Shown: in pieces, positions 26,801-34,954 of the stretch | Layout: each line of letters starts with the position of its first letter | Position numbering within the stretch: position 1 is the stretch's first letter | Position numbers and translations under genes: made by a program | Assembly (NCBI GenBank): GCA_029339505.1 | Contig: JAQISU010000345.1 | Coordinates: forward strand, 250,501 to 314,500 | Length of the DNA stretch: 64,000 bases | Origin: Unio delphinus | Taxonomy: Eukaryota; Mollusca; Bivalvia; Unionida; Unionidae | Direction of reading: 5' to 3' | The notes under the pieces: model-generated | The model's database searches: none | The model's input: only the letters and a program-made list of their open reading frames with translations | What the model was told of the DNA's origin: nothing

Positions 26801-27695
26801 TTGTAGACTATTATGAAGAAATTGATACCGATCATAGATCACTTGATAATGAATTAAAAGAATTGAAGAAACTAATTAGATTACAACCGGATAGAATCCA
26901 GTGTGAAATAATCCGTGAAATAATTTCGGAAACTCCCATGAATGAGTTTTGGGAAGCGTGGAGACCAAATGATTTAATCATTGCAAGTAGAAAAATAGTC
27001 AGGGACACACTTCAGATGAAGTTATTTGAATTGCATAAACAAAAATTTGCAACGCTTCCAGTGCCCCTCTGTTATAGGCCATCGGATACACGAAAACAGA
27101 ACATCGAAGTTGATATTCCAGGACAGAGTGAAAAACAAATTCTCGTATTAAATGATATTGTGCTGGTTGATATCAATGTCGTTGAAGATGCATTGCGTGC
27201 TAATAAATCCCCGTGGACGCTAGGATACGCAGCGACGATACATTCTTCACAGGGATTGAATCTATCGGATACAATTGTTTGGATGGTAGATAATCGCATA
27301 GCATGGTCGAATTTAGTCTATCTTTCAGTATCCAGAGTACGAAAAATAAATCAACTTCGAAGAATTGTCCTGACAGAGTCAGGCGATGATGAAATCATTG
27401 GCGATGATAATGACACCACAATAGATGATATTATTGATAAAAAACTCTCCGGTTACAAACAACAAGACAAAAAAAAACAACGAGAATTTGATATTGATGC
27501 TGAATTAATAATCACTTTGAAGAAACAACAGAATAATCACTGCGCGAGTTGCAATTGTATAATGCGTTGGCAGTATTCGGATAAGGATCCTCGCCAATTC
27601 ACCGTAGACAGAAAAAATAACAAATCTCGGTCATGTCAGAAATAATGTGATGTTGACTTGTCTTGAGTGCAATAGACGCAAGGGTGCTAGTTAAG
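23829..27695 (+). pseudogene. DNA polymerase B - SF1 helicase - HNH fusion, with frame breaks at both ends (element C)
   Basis: The main open frame is 24064-27645 (1193 aa). Counted from 24064, polymerase motif A (VDMIACYPGSF) is near residue 460 and motif C (VATDSFYI) near 713. Helicase Walker A (GCGGSGKTT) is near 790, Walker B (IWDEID) near 863, CGDYGQPPPF near 895, and GYAATIHSSQG with the VSRVR motif near 1055-1090. The HNH zinc region starts at residue 1160 (CASCNC). The annotated start at 23829 leads tandem KEFKRLLKINP-type units, but a repeat rearrangement near 24030-24060 shifts the frame. A one-base insertion near 27620 cuts the HNH end. It would replicate element DNA; the HNH role is unknown. 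Confidence 0.8.
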
Positions 27696-28631
27696 ACCAT
27701 GGGGTGGCAATTGAGTATCCTCGGGTATCACTTGTAATTGTTGTCTAGTAAAACCCCGTTGAGGGGCAGTTGAATCCAGTTTATAGATTGGAGGTCTACC
27801 CGTAGATCGTGTTATACTAGATATCTTATGCGTAGTGACGCTCCAAATAGGATCAGTAGCCCTTTTTCTACCCCCTTCAAGCTCTCCTGGTTCGTATAAG
27901 TACCTCACAATGACACTACTACCAAGAATTGGTTCTTTGAAATCTTTTTGTGGTTGTACGGGTATTGACTTCTTTTTAATCGCGTTGATAGGTTTCATGT
28001 TGATGGTTCTAGTAATCTCGTTATTCAGTGCAGTAATCACAGATGGTAATCTTTTAACCCATTCACGGGATCTTTCTTCTTGGATGAATTCTTTTGCGTA
28101 TTGATATCCAAATAACCGTTCAGCAAGAATCCGTTTAAATCGTTCTACAATGGCCTGATCACGATGCAGTGCAGTATGCCCTCGTCTGATAGCGACCTTG
28201 TGATATTTCATTGTAGATAACACTGCACCCTGAAATTCCTTGCCCGGGTCAACTTGTAACAGATTTGGCCAGTGTAGAGGGCTACTTCGATAAATCCTTT
28301 CAAATGCAGAAGCCACTTCGGTGGCTGATTTTGTTTTTAACGGTTCTGCTTCTTTGTATCGACTTGCAATATCAACTACAGTTAACGCATATTTGTAACC
28401 ACGATCATGTGCAAGAAATAATATATCAGCCTGATGAACTTCATTGGGTCCGGTTACATCAAAATGCGAGAATTGAATTTGTTTAGGCGGTGGTAGATAA
28501 ATTTGCCATAGTGCCTGTTTGGATAACCAATGAGCCGCAGTGGTTTTTTTCACTTTTGCGGCGCTAGCGAGTTTACTGATTGCAGCGTTACCCTTCCAGT
28601 ATCCTCTTGGGGAATAATAAATAGATTCCAT
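27687..28631 (-). CDS. DDE integrase, retroviral/Maverick type (element C)
   Basis: From the conserved start MESIYYSPRGYW, about 314 aa. An N-terminal HTH-like region (LASAAKVKKTTAAHWLSKQA) is followed by the catalytic core with Asp69 (HQADIL), Asp128 (LQVDPGKEF) and Glu163 (AIVERF), 34 residues between the last two. The C-terminal SH3/chromo-like part contains VRYLYEPGELEGG and PIYKLDSTAPQRGFTRQQ. It inserts element DNA and gives 5-bp target duplications as seen for D. It overlaps the convergent HNH end by a few bases. Intact. Confidence 0.92.
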   Translation of the reverse strand: MESIYYSPRGYWKGNAAISKLASAAKVKKTTAAHWLSKQALWQIYLPPPKQIQFSHFDVTGPNEVHQADILFLAHDRGYKYALTVVDIASRYKEAEPLKTKSATEVASAFERIYRSSPLHWPNLLQVDPGKEFQGAVLSTMKYHKVAIRRGHTALHRDQAIVERFKRILAERLFGYQYAKEFIQEERSREWVKRLPSVITALNNEITRTINMKPINAIKKKSIPVQPQKDFKEPILGSSVIVRYLYEPGELEGGRKRATDPIWSVTTHKISSITRSTGRPPIYKLDSTAPQRGFTRQQLQVIPEDTQLPPHGLN

Positions 28632-28638
28632 GTTGCTA

Positions 28639-28997
28639 TTAATTACCAGCACCTAACATCAATTTACTTTTCATTGCCGATTTTATCAAAAATGAAGCCA
28701 ATTTTTCTTTGAAGGATTTATCAGGAATGGCATTCAACGCATGAATTAATTTCACATCTGCTAGATGCCTGTGTTGCAAATTGCTGCTTTTATAAGCAAC
28801 ATCATGAAGGTGACAGGCCTTATCAATAGCGTTTATTGGTTCCTCACCGGGTCGGGGCTGATTTTGATCATTGAGTCTGATATCAAGTCTTGTTCCCGGT
28901 CCACAATAACTATACCCTGGAAGGTGTTTTTCTCCAGGGTATTTCCCCCATGGGGTTCCAGGGAGTTTTGCTAATTTGGCAGCGATATCACCTCCTC
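28639..28997 (-). CDS. Parvovirus-type phospholipase A2-like domain, no own ATG (element C)
   Basis: The calcium-loop motif YCGPGTRLD and catalytic HD motif (ACHLHDVAY) are present, followed by a helical tail ending LMLGAGN. This is the PLA2 arrangement known from parvovirus VP1, where it helps endosome escape; it is also reported in some adintoviruses (recollection, not checked). The frame has no ATG before the domain. It opens from the zinc-ribbon gene across an A9 run, where the zinc-ribbon frame reads A-AAA-AAC, a classical -1 frameshift heptamer. Ends 7 bp before the integrase ATG. Confidence 0.8.
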
Positions 28998-29168
28998 GTT
29001 TTTTTTTAAAGGTTCCTTGGGTTCCTTGGGTTTAGAAACAAATCTAAATTTCTTTGTACTACACTGTACGCATTTACCAGAAAGCGCTGATCGGTTATTT
29101 TTAGTTGTAATCGTCGTCAAGTCATCTGTGCCAGTACGCGCCCTACACTTCACGCAATATAGATCCAT
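28971..29168 (-). CDS. DUF5679-type zinc ribbon protein (element C)
   Basis: The protein has 65 aa with paired CxxC motifs (CVKC and CVQC) around a TTKNNRSALSGK core, the pattern I associate with DUF5679 proteins of large DNA viruses and Polintons. A Lys/Pro-rich tail (KPKEPKEPLKK) leads into the A9 run at the PLA2 junction. It lies 5 bp from the divergent ATPase gene. Confidence 0.75.
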   Translation of the reverse strand: MDLYCVKCRARTGTDDLTTITTKNNRSALSGKCVQCSTKKFRFVSKPKEPKEPLKKNEEVISLPN

Positions 29169-29173
29169 AATTT

Positions 29174-29846
29174 ATGTATAGAGATATGAATATAATTGAT
29201 TTTTCAGCGACTAAAACAAGAGAACCAGTGAAGCATCATGCAGCGCTACCAAACTCTATCCGCGCAATTATAATCGGGCCATCTGGATCCGGTAAAACGC
29301 AATTGTTGCTCAATTTAATAATGAGATGGATGAAGTGGGACAAGTTGTATTTAATTGCCCCTAGCGTAGACGACGAACGATGCTATGAAGTGCTAAAAGA
29401 TTTTAATGAAAACGCTTCAGAGATTGCTGGCGAGGATGTTATTGAATTTATAACCGATATTGACGAGGCGCCATCCGTGAATGACCTCGATGGAAGTATC
29501 AACAATTTAGTTGTATACGATGATGTCATGTTAGATAAACAAAAAAATCCTGCTAGAATATTTTCCCGAGGCAGGCATAAAAACACGGACGTGATCTATG
29601 TCACTCAACGCTACACTCAGATTCCAAAAGTGATTCGCGATAATTGTAATATGCTTGCTGTATTCAACGGCGTTGATACACATACGCTACGAAATATTTG
29701 GCAGACATGGTGCTCCGATATGGACTTCTAATCAATTTAGAAATTTCTTTAGTCATGCTCAGTCTACCCCCCACGGATTTTTAACAATAAATTTACATGA
29801 CCCTCGAACACGATATCGTATCGGACTGGATCAAATATTCGGTTGA
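29174..29846 (+). pseudogene. A32/FtsK-type DNA-packaging ATPase, frameshifted (element C)
   Basis: Walker A GPSGSGKT, Walker B LVVYDDV and the SRGRHKNTDVIYVTQR segment are intact. One extra base near 29729 (within GACTTCTAATC) creates a stop after CSDMDF. The remaining ~40 codons, through RYRIGLDQIFG, follow in another frame to 29846. The D and F copies are open here. The protein would pump DNA into the capsid. Confidence 0.9.
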
Positions 29847-30059
29847 AATCATTTATGATTTTTACGAATGGAGGCTCAGTCATTTTTTTGATTTCATTGA
29901 TTTCATTGATTTTTCATTATTATTTTTTGCCTGATTTCATTGATTTTTCATTGATTTTTTTGCCTGATTTCATTGATTTTTGCCTGATTTCATTGTTTTA
30001 AGCCTGATTTCAGTGAAAACTTGTCTAAAAATGTTGTCCGGCTCACCCTCTCTGCTGCT
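29847..30059. repeat. Right terminal region of element C with TTGATTTCA repeats
   Basis: After the ATPase stop comes a slippage-prone array of TTGATTTCATTGATTTTT-like units (29880-30010), then GGCTCACCCTCTCTGCTGCT ending at 30059. Only the outer terminal motif is present; the inner inverted copy found in A, D, E and F is absent. Confidence 0.65.
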
Positions 30060-30221
30060 CATGTAACAAAAAATGGCGAATGTGTGATATTAATTATTTT
30101 ATATACAATTTCCACACTTTCGCCATCGATGATAATGCTGTTAAAGACTTCCATGATCGTGTTAAAAATCATCTGACGTGTCGAAGTGTTTTCGTCTGTT
30201 AGGTCAGATTCGGTAAATTGT
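30060..30221 (+). mobile_element. Element E, small fragment between elements C and D (hairpin spacer)
   Basis: It is homologous to the intergenic region of C upstream of the MVNEAL gene, read in the opposite direction. It contains a TATA-loop hairpin (30073-30086 with 30113-30126, one mismatch) and the GACTTCCATGATCGTGTTAA block. The sequence continues across element D at 46884 with the leader of the E MVNEAL gene. It is therefore E sequence isolated by two insertions. Confidence 0.8.
30217..30221. other. Target-site duplication ATTGT, left side of element D
   Basis: Identical to 46879-46883. In element C the homologous uninterrupted site reads AAAATTGTTTTACAATTG with a single ATTGT, which gives the expected empty site. 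Confidence 0.9.
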
Positions 30222-30449
30222 AGCAGCAGAGGGGGTGAACAGACCACGTTTTCAAGCAAAAATAATGCTTCCTACGAAACCTTATTTTAACCAAAAAAAT
30301 AAGTCTCCATGTAGCAAACGGAGACTTTACGATTTTTTAATCAATTTTGGTCGCAACGATGTGGTCATCCACCCCCTCTGCTGCTTAGTGATTTCATCAC
30401 TGGGTTAACAAAAAATAATAAATGATTTCAGCCAAATATTTGATCGAGT
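30222..30449. repeat. Left terminal inverted repeat of element D
   Basis: It begins AGCAGCAGAGGGGGTGAACA. The first 164 bp (to 30385) are themselves bounded by inverted copies of the end motif (CACCCCCTCTGCTGCT at the inner side) and hold an AAGTCTCC/GGAGACTT hairpin. Similarity to the right TIR continues to 30449 and includes the sequence that, at the other end, is the ATPase stop region. Confidence 0.9.
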
Positions 30450-30458
30450 GTTTAGGAC

Positions 30459-30495
30459 GAAAATCCTTTGAAATTGCAAAGCAATTTAGGATTTC
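30459..30495. repeat. Nested mini-palindromes at the penton 3' end (element D)
   Basis: GAAATTGC-AAA-GCAATTT sits inside an outer GAAAATCCT ... AGGATTTC pair. It overlaps the stop of the penton gene and lies next to the inner edge of the TIR. Confidence 0.7.
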
Positions 30496-31833
30496 ACAAA
30501 CAAATTAATCGCTAACACCTCACCGCGTAGATCAATTAAATTATTTGACTGGTCGGTGAGTCGGAAATTAATTCTCGTTAACGAATTATTATGGCATCGC
30601 ATGTATACAGGATTAATTGGGTTTTCAATAATTAGGAATCCTGGAGGAGCTGTTGGTGCAAACGAATAAAGAATATATCCCTGCTGAGCTTGATTTGATT
30701 GCTCTAGATTAATTTGATAGCTTCCTTCAATTGCATCACATACTAAATTGAGCGCAATCACCGTTGAAATATTCACATTATGAGGGGCAATATGCCTACC
30801 GCCACCATCTGGATCATTATTATACCTGAAGAGGACAGCTGAATCTGATTTTTGTAGCGCCTTGATATCGGTTTTAACAATTTTTGCTAGTTCATCAGCG
30901 TTGTATTTGGGAAACTTGAAATTACGCAGATTGTCCTCTGTGATATTGTAATCGGTTAGGAATCGTTGTTTATTGTCGCTGTTGTCATTAATTATTGTTT
31001 GAATAATTAGTTCATAGATATATTTCATGTCAGATATAAGTTGATTTATTATTTCAACGTGTTTTTGCGATTTTTTTCCGTAGTTGTTCTAGTTGTGTGT
31101 CATATAATTGTTTAATCTCATTAAAATAACCACGGACGTCAGTTAGCGTAAATGAAATAGTAACAGATGAGTCAGTTGTTCTTTTAATGATAAAATCCCA
31201 TTGCAATGTGTCTTTGTTGGTAAATATAAATCTATCGGCGATTCTTCCTTTTCTTATATCAGATAAATTATCTCGATAACTGGGATTGATTTCATGATAT
31301 GATTGTATGTCCGTGGTTAAGTCGGTGGCGGATTTTTCCGGTGGTTTTTCAGGCCATCCTAACACTGTTCTTAACGAGCTGTTTTATATATCTACAATGT
31401 ATCCCTCTGTGCTTATTTCGATCGACGACGAGAGCGTCGGTTGATGAAGATTAATAGCTATTTTTGATTCTTTTCCAGTGATTGATTTTATTCTACGCTG
31501 AATTTCAGCATTGATTTGCTTAATTTGGTACGACCCAGTTGGTAACGAAACTGTTTCCCACTCTGGAGTACCATCGGGTTTATTCTTATAAGAGAACACC
31601 AGTGTGTTATTGGGTTGCTGACCACCAAATGCAACCGATCTGATATTAGGCCAGCTATGATATACTCGTAATTTTGCCAGCGCGATCTCGCGCACTGGAA
31701 TCGGAGAAGGGAAGTTCACACTAAATTGTGGGGTTGTTGATGTTATTGATATCATGCTTGTTTGTACTGGGTTCGTGTTCTCCACTACTCGTTGAAGTAA
31801 TTCCATCGGTGTCGTCATTGTTATTATACTCAT
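30486..31833 (-). pseudogene. Penton-type minor capsid protein, broken (element D)
   Basis: The N-terminal (MSIITMTTPMELLQRVVENT) and C-terminal (NSLTRINFRLTDQSNNLIDL) conserved blocks are present. An in-frame TAA at 31384-31386 replaces a Tyr codon, and a one-base frameshift lies near 31040-31060. The middle region is unlike that of A, C and E. No intact product is possible without suppression of both breaks. Confidence 0.8.
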
Positions 31834-31984
31834 GTTGTATTTCTAATTTTGACACCGCGGAATCATAAATACTGACCATCACTGAGAACTCCCAATCTGG
31901 TATGGTTGAGATTATTGAGATCATTTTGGTTTTTGGGTTCGTGTTTTCTAATTCCATCGGTGTTGTCATTGTTATTATATTCAT
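31721..31984 (-). repeat. Tandem duplication of the two-TM/penton overlap (element D)
   Basis: An open 87-codon frame begins like the penton (MNIITMTTPMELENTN) and then reads like the two-TM protein tail (MVSIYDSAVSKLE). A ~145-bp segment spanning the overlap was duplicated with shifts. Element E carries the same duplication at 52644-52907. It is absent in A and C. Confidence 0.65.
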
Positions 31985-32434
31985 GTTGTTGCTCTAATTT
32001 TGATATCGCTGAATCAAAAATACTGACCATCGCTGAGAATTCACTATCTGATATAATTGTATTATCGAGTGACGACGATATCATCAGGGATAACTGCGAA
32101 TATGCGGTTGATGCAATATGAAATTGAATTAAGTAATTCTGCAGTTTACTCTGGCTGCATGATGATATCTTTTTTGCTATCCCGGTTGATATACCCCCGA
32201 TTGTAGCCACCGCAGAAATGCAAATTGGAACTACGACCGGGGCAATCATTGTAACCGATGCAAGTATTATTCCGGCGCCAGTGAGAACGCTTGACACCGA
32301 GTATATAATAACATGAATTGCGGTGATTCTTCGTCGGTATTTTTTATTTTTATTTGATACTCCTCAGTGAGGGTTTTGAGTCTATTTTGAAATTCTCTGA
32401 CCTGATCATAGCGACATTGCGTTGATGAAATCAT
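31863..32434 (-). pseudogene. Two-transmembrane protein, frameshifted (element D)
   Basis: It starts MISSTQCRYDQVREF at 32434, close to the E copy. An A run in the codons for KIKK is one base shorter (A6) than in E (A7), shifting the frame before the membrane segments. The membrane part is open from 32297. The tail overlaps a tandem duplication of the penton start (31721-31984). Confidence 0.65.
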
Positions 32435-32442
32435 TTTATTTT

Positions 32443-32484
32443 AAAAACGCTAGCGTTTTCAATTGTGAAATCCGAAGGATTTTC
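32443..32484. repeat. Mini-palindromes in the fibre/two-TM spacer (element D)
   Basis: AAAACGCTAGCGTTTT is followed by GAAATCC-GAA-GGATTTTC. The E spacer at the same place (52139-52180) has GAAAATCGTTCGGATTTC-like and AAACGCTAGTGTTT versions in the reverse relative orientation. Confidence 0.7.
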
Positions 32485-32491
32485 CTTTCAA

Positions 32492-33850
32492 TTATCCTAT
32501 TATTGACCTGGTTTTAGGATCTGATGAGGGGACACCGGATACAAATTCTATTATCCAGGGTAGTGACTCCCTAATCACAGACTCGTCGGAATTCTTTATA
32601 ACAATCATAAGCGGGATTGGTATAGCAGGTGGAGGTTTTGGTATTTTCTCTAGTATATACATCAATGTGTTAACACCGCTGATACCTGTGTTGCTGAATT
32701 CCAAATCAAATTTACGGTGATGTATTATTGTAAGTCGGTAGCAACCTGGTGCACCAGTATGTCTGTTGCCAACACGAAGATAATTTTCATTTCCCCCGAT
32801 CCAATCAAAGGTTCCACTATCAACCGTGTACACGATGTTATTGACGCTTACACTATGTGGAATTTTTACCTTATTGATAGCCGCGATAATTTCAACGAGA
32901 GTCATAACTGCCACAGGTGGGGTTCCAAAAAACTTATCGACGACGTCGTTGGCAGGGGTTTGTACCTTTTCAGATTTTTCTTTTAGTTTAAGAATATCGT
33001 CGTAAATGTCGAGATAGGTTTTTTTGATTTCGGTATCTTTCATTATCGTTCCATCGCGGTGTTTAAAAAATGAAACCAAAAGGAGGTCAAATCCCATATC
33101 TTTTTGTATGCCATAATGCCCGCTGAGTTGAGAATATGTCGTCGTGATATTGTGATTTTCAGAGCCCTCAAAGAACTTATTAGCCATTTCGCTGATGCGT
33201 TTTTGTTCGTCAATGTCTTTTTTAACTTCAGCAAGAGTCGGGCCTGTCAACGATGTGGTTTCAGAGACAGGTGTTCTCCCTAAAAATTTATCCACGATGG
33301 TATTAAGTGCTGTTTGTCTCGCCATAAACATATTAATATCTTTGAGAGTCATTGTAGATGTAGCCGGGACACCAAAGAAATTATTAGCGATGTAGGCATT
33401 ATGAGTATGTTTGCTGATAAACTCGTTGATTTCAGCAAGAGTCATGCCAACCACAAGCGGGGTTCCAAAGAATTTATGTACGACATTTTTGCGAAAATTA
33501 TTATAACCTCGTATAAAATCATTCAGCTCACGTTCGTTGGTAGCAATCGCGTCGGTGATCGTAGAAATAAGATCACCAGGTTTAAGTCGTCCACCGCTGG
33601 AATAAAGCACAATAGAGTTTTCAGCGGCATCGCTCTGCCGTATCAAAATGTCATTCACGGATATATTACTGCTTTTCAATTTACCCTGGCTATCTTGAAA
33701 TACAACTATTTCGTTCGGGTCAACACTTGTTAAATTTAACGTCTCAGCGATTTCAACTTCTATTATTTTTTTTACATCCTCGATAGAACCCGCAGATGTT
33801 TCCGCGGTGGGTTCCGACATTGACAGAGATAGCCCATAAATATCAATCAT
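32492..33850 (-). CDS. Fibre-like repeat protein, long version (element D)
   Basis: The protein has 452 aa, intact. One DSQGKLKSSNIS repeat is followed by several degenerate units of the form (K/N)FFGTP-x-V-x-x-MTL-x-E-I-x-x-FI, absent as an array from A, C and E. The C-terminal part (FDWIGGNENYLRVGNRHTGA, then CYRLTI ... PWIIEFVSGV) keeps the Trp that is a stop in A. The central expansion and different C-terminal domain suggest a different attachment specificity. Confidence 0.65.
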   Translation of the reverse strand: MIDIYGLSLSMSEPTAETSAGSIEDVKKIIEVEIAETLNLTSVDPNEIVVFQDSQGKLKSSNISVNDILIRQSDAAENSIVLYSSGGRLKPGDLISTITDAIATNERELNDFIRGYNNFRKNVVHKFFGTPLVVGMTLAEINEFISKHTHNAYIANNFFGVPATSTMTLKDINMFMARQTALNTIVDKFLGRTPVSETTSLTGPTLAEVKKDIDEQKRISEMANKFFEGSENHNITTTYSQLSGHYGIQKDMGFDLLLVSFFKHRDGTIMKDTEIKKTYLDIYDDILKLKEKSEKVQTPANDVVDKFFGTPPVAVMTLVEIIAAINKVKIPHSVSVNNIVYTVDSGTFDWIGGNENYLRVGNRHTGAPGCYRLTIIHHRKFDLEFSNTGISGVNTLMYILEKIPKPPPAIPIPLMIVIKNSDESVIRESLPWIIEFVSGVPSSDPKTRSIIG

Positions 33851-33872
33851 TATTATAAAGACTCTAGTATTT

Positions 33873-34313
33873 TCAATTTATTGATCCTTGTAATTTCCCA
33901 CTCGTGTATTCGTTTACAACAATATGAGGTGGTTTCCACGGAGATCCAAAGGATTTTAATGAAATCTCCGCGAGGACATTTAATACTTCACGGCCGCATA
34001 TCGGTGGATCATTTAATTGTTGTGTTGGCAGCGTGGAATAAAAAATCGGATATTCTTTGAGTTTCATCGAAGAATTTATATATCGCATAAACTCGCTTGG
34101 CGGAGCTAACCCATATGAATCGAAATAGATAATTCCACGTGGATCAATCGCGTATGCAACCCAGTGAGTTCCCGATCCGCTGCTATTATCAAGATTGATG
34201 ATACCGGTTTCAACGTTATTTGGTTTTCTCGGTAATTGATCTCTCATTTAAACCCCTCTGAAGTTTTTTATCGCTAGTTTTTTAGCAGCATCAATTAAAT
34301 AAAAATTGGACAT
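33873..34313 (-). pseudogene. Adenain-like cysteine protease with in-frame TAA (element D)
   Basis: His (GTHWVAYAID), Asp (YFDSYG), Gln and Cys (PPICGREVL) positions are kept. TAA at 34248-34250, where others have Phe (GVFM), splits the frame just before a Met, so translation from MRDQLPRKPNN could still give the catalytic part (124 aa). The N-terminal part begins MSNFYLIDAAKK. Confidence 0.75.
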
Positions 34314-34393
34314 AGGAACCATAGGTTCCTGAGTCATAGACTCCTCAACAATTGGGCCGGAAATCGAAGATTTGTAAATCGAAGATTTTTCAA

Positions 34394-34876
34394 CTAATAA
34401 ACCGTTCCTGGTATTCTTCTTAGACCCGATCCGTTCACGGATTTGCCGCTGTACCATGAATATGGTGTTCCTGGTAGGTACAACCCCTTTCCCTTTTTTT
34501 TATATCCTTTCCCAGTTGCCTTTTTCAACGCCATCCCTGCCGCGGTCCCAACGGCTCCCAACGCCGCCGCTTTCGCCACCGCTGGGGCAGCCGCGGCAAT
34601 CAATGCTGGTATTGCGGCTAACAATGGAAATATACCACCTGATTTTATCATGTTCGCGATTGCGGCTTTCGAAAAATCAATTTGAACCCCTCGCTTATTT
34701 TTCAATGCATCATTGAAATGTTTTATTTGACGATCCGTTAATGATATTTTATGTGTACCGCCGGACATCTGCGCTGGTTTCAACGTTATTGTGGTTCCAC
34801 ATTCTTTAGCGGATTTTGATCGCAATTTCTTGACCTGACCATCAGTCAGCTTGACACTAACAACACAATATGGCAT
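34394..34876 (-). CDS. Ala-rich hydrophobic protein with LPGT repeats (element D)
   Basis: The conserved start is MPYCVVSVKLTDGQVKK at 34876; upstream codons are not conserved. The hydrophobic Ala block is nearly identical to the other elements, followed by KKKGKG and an LYLPGTPYSWYSG unit. The A8 run keeps both parts in one frame, as in A. Contains MSGGT where A has MTGGA. Confidence 0.7.
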   Translation of the reverse strand: MPYCVVSVKLTDGQVKKLRSKSAKECGTTITLKPAQMSGGTHKISLTDRQIKHFNDALKNKRGVQIDFSKAAIANMIKSGGIFPLLAAIPALIAAAAPAVAKAAALGAVGTAAGMALKKATGKGYKKKGKGLYLPGTPYSWYSGKSVNGSGLRRIPGTVY

Positions 34877-34954
34877 TTTATTGTAAAACACATTTATGCT
34901 TTCAATTGATCTAATTGGGGAAATCCTATGGAAACTTTTCAAGTTTCATTTACA

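Larger units (their letters stand above)
15606..30059 (-). mobile_element. Element C: nearly complete copy lacking its penton-side terminus
   Basis: It runs from a truncated penton gene (-) through the structural block (-), polymerase-helicase-HNH (+), integrase, PLA2 and zinc ribbon (-) and ATPase (+) to the terminal motif CTCTGCTGCT at 30059. The left terminus was lost in the deletion that fused C to B. The right flank, starting CATGT, belongs to element E, so C was inserted in E. Breaks: polymerase N-terminal repeats, HNH end, ATPase frameshift, two-TM stop. Confidence 0.9.
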
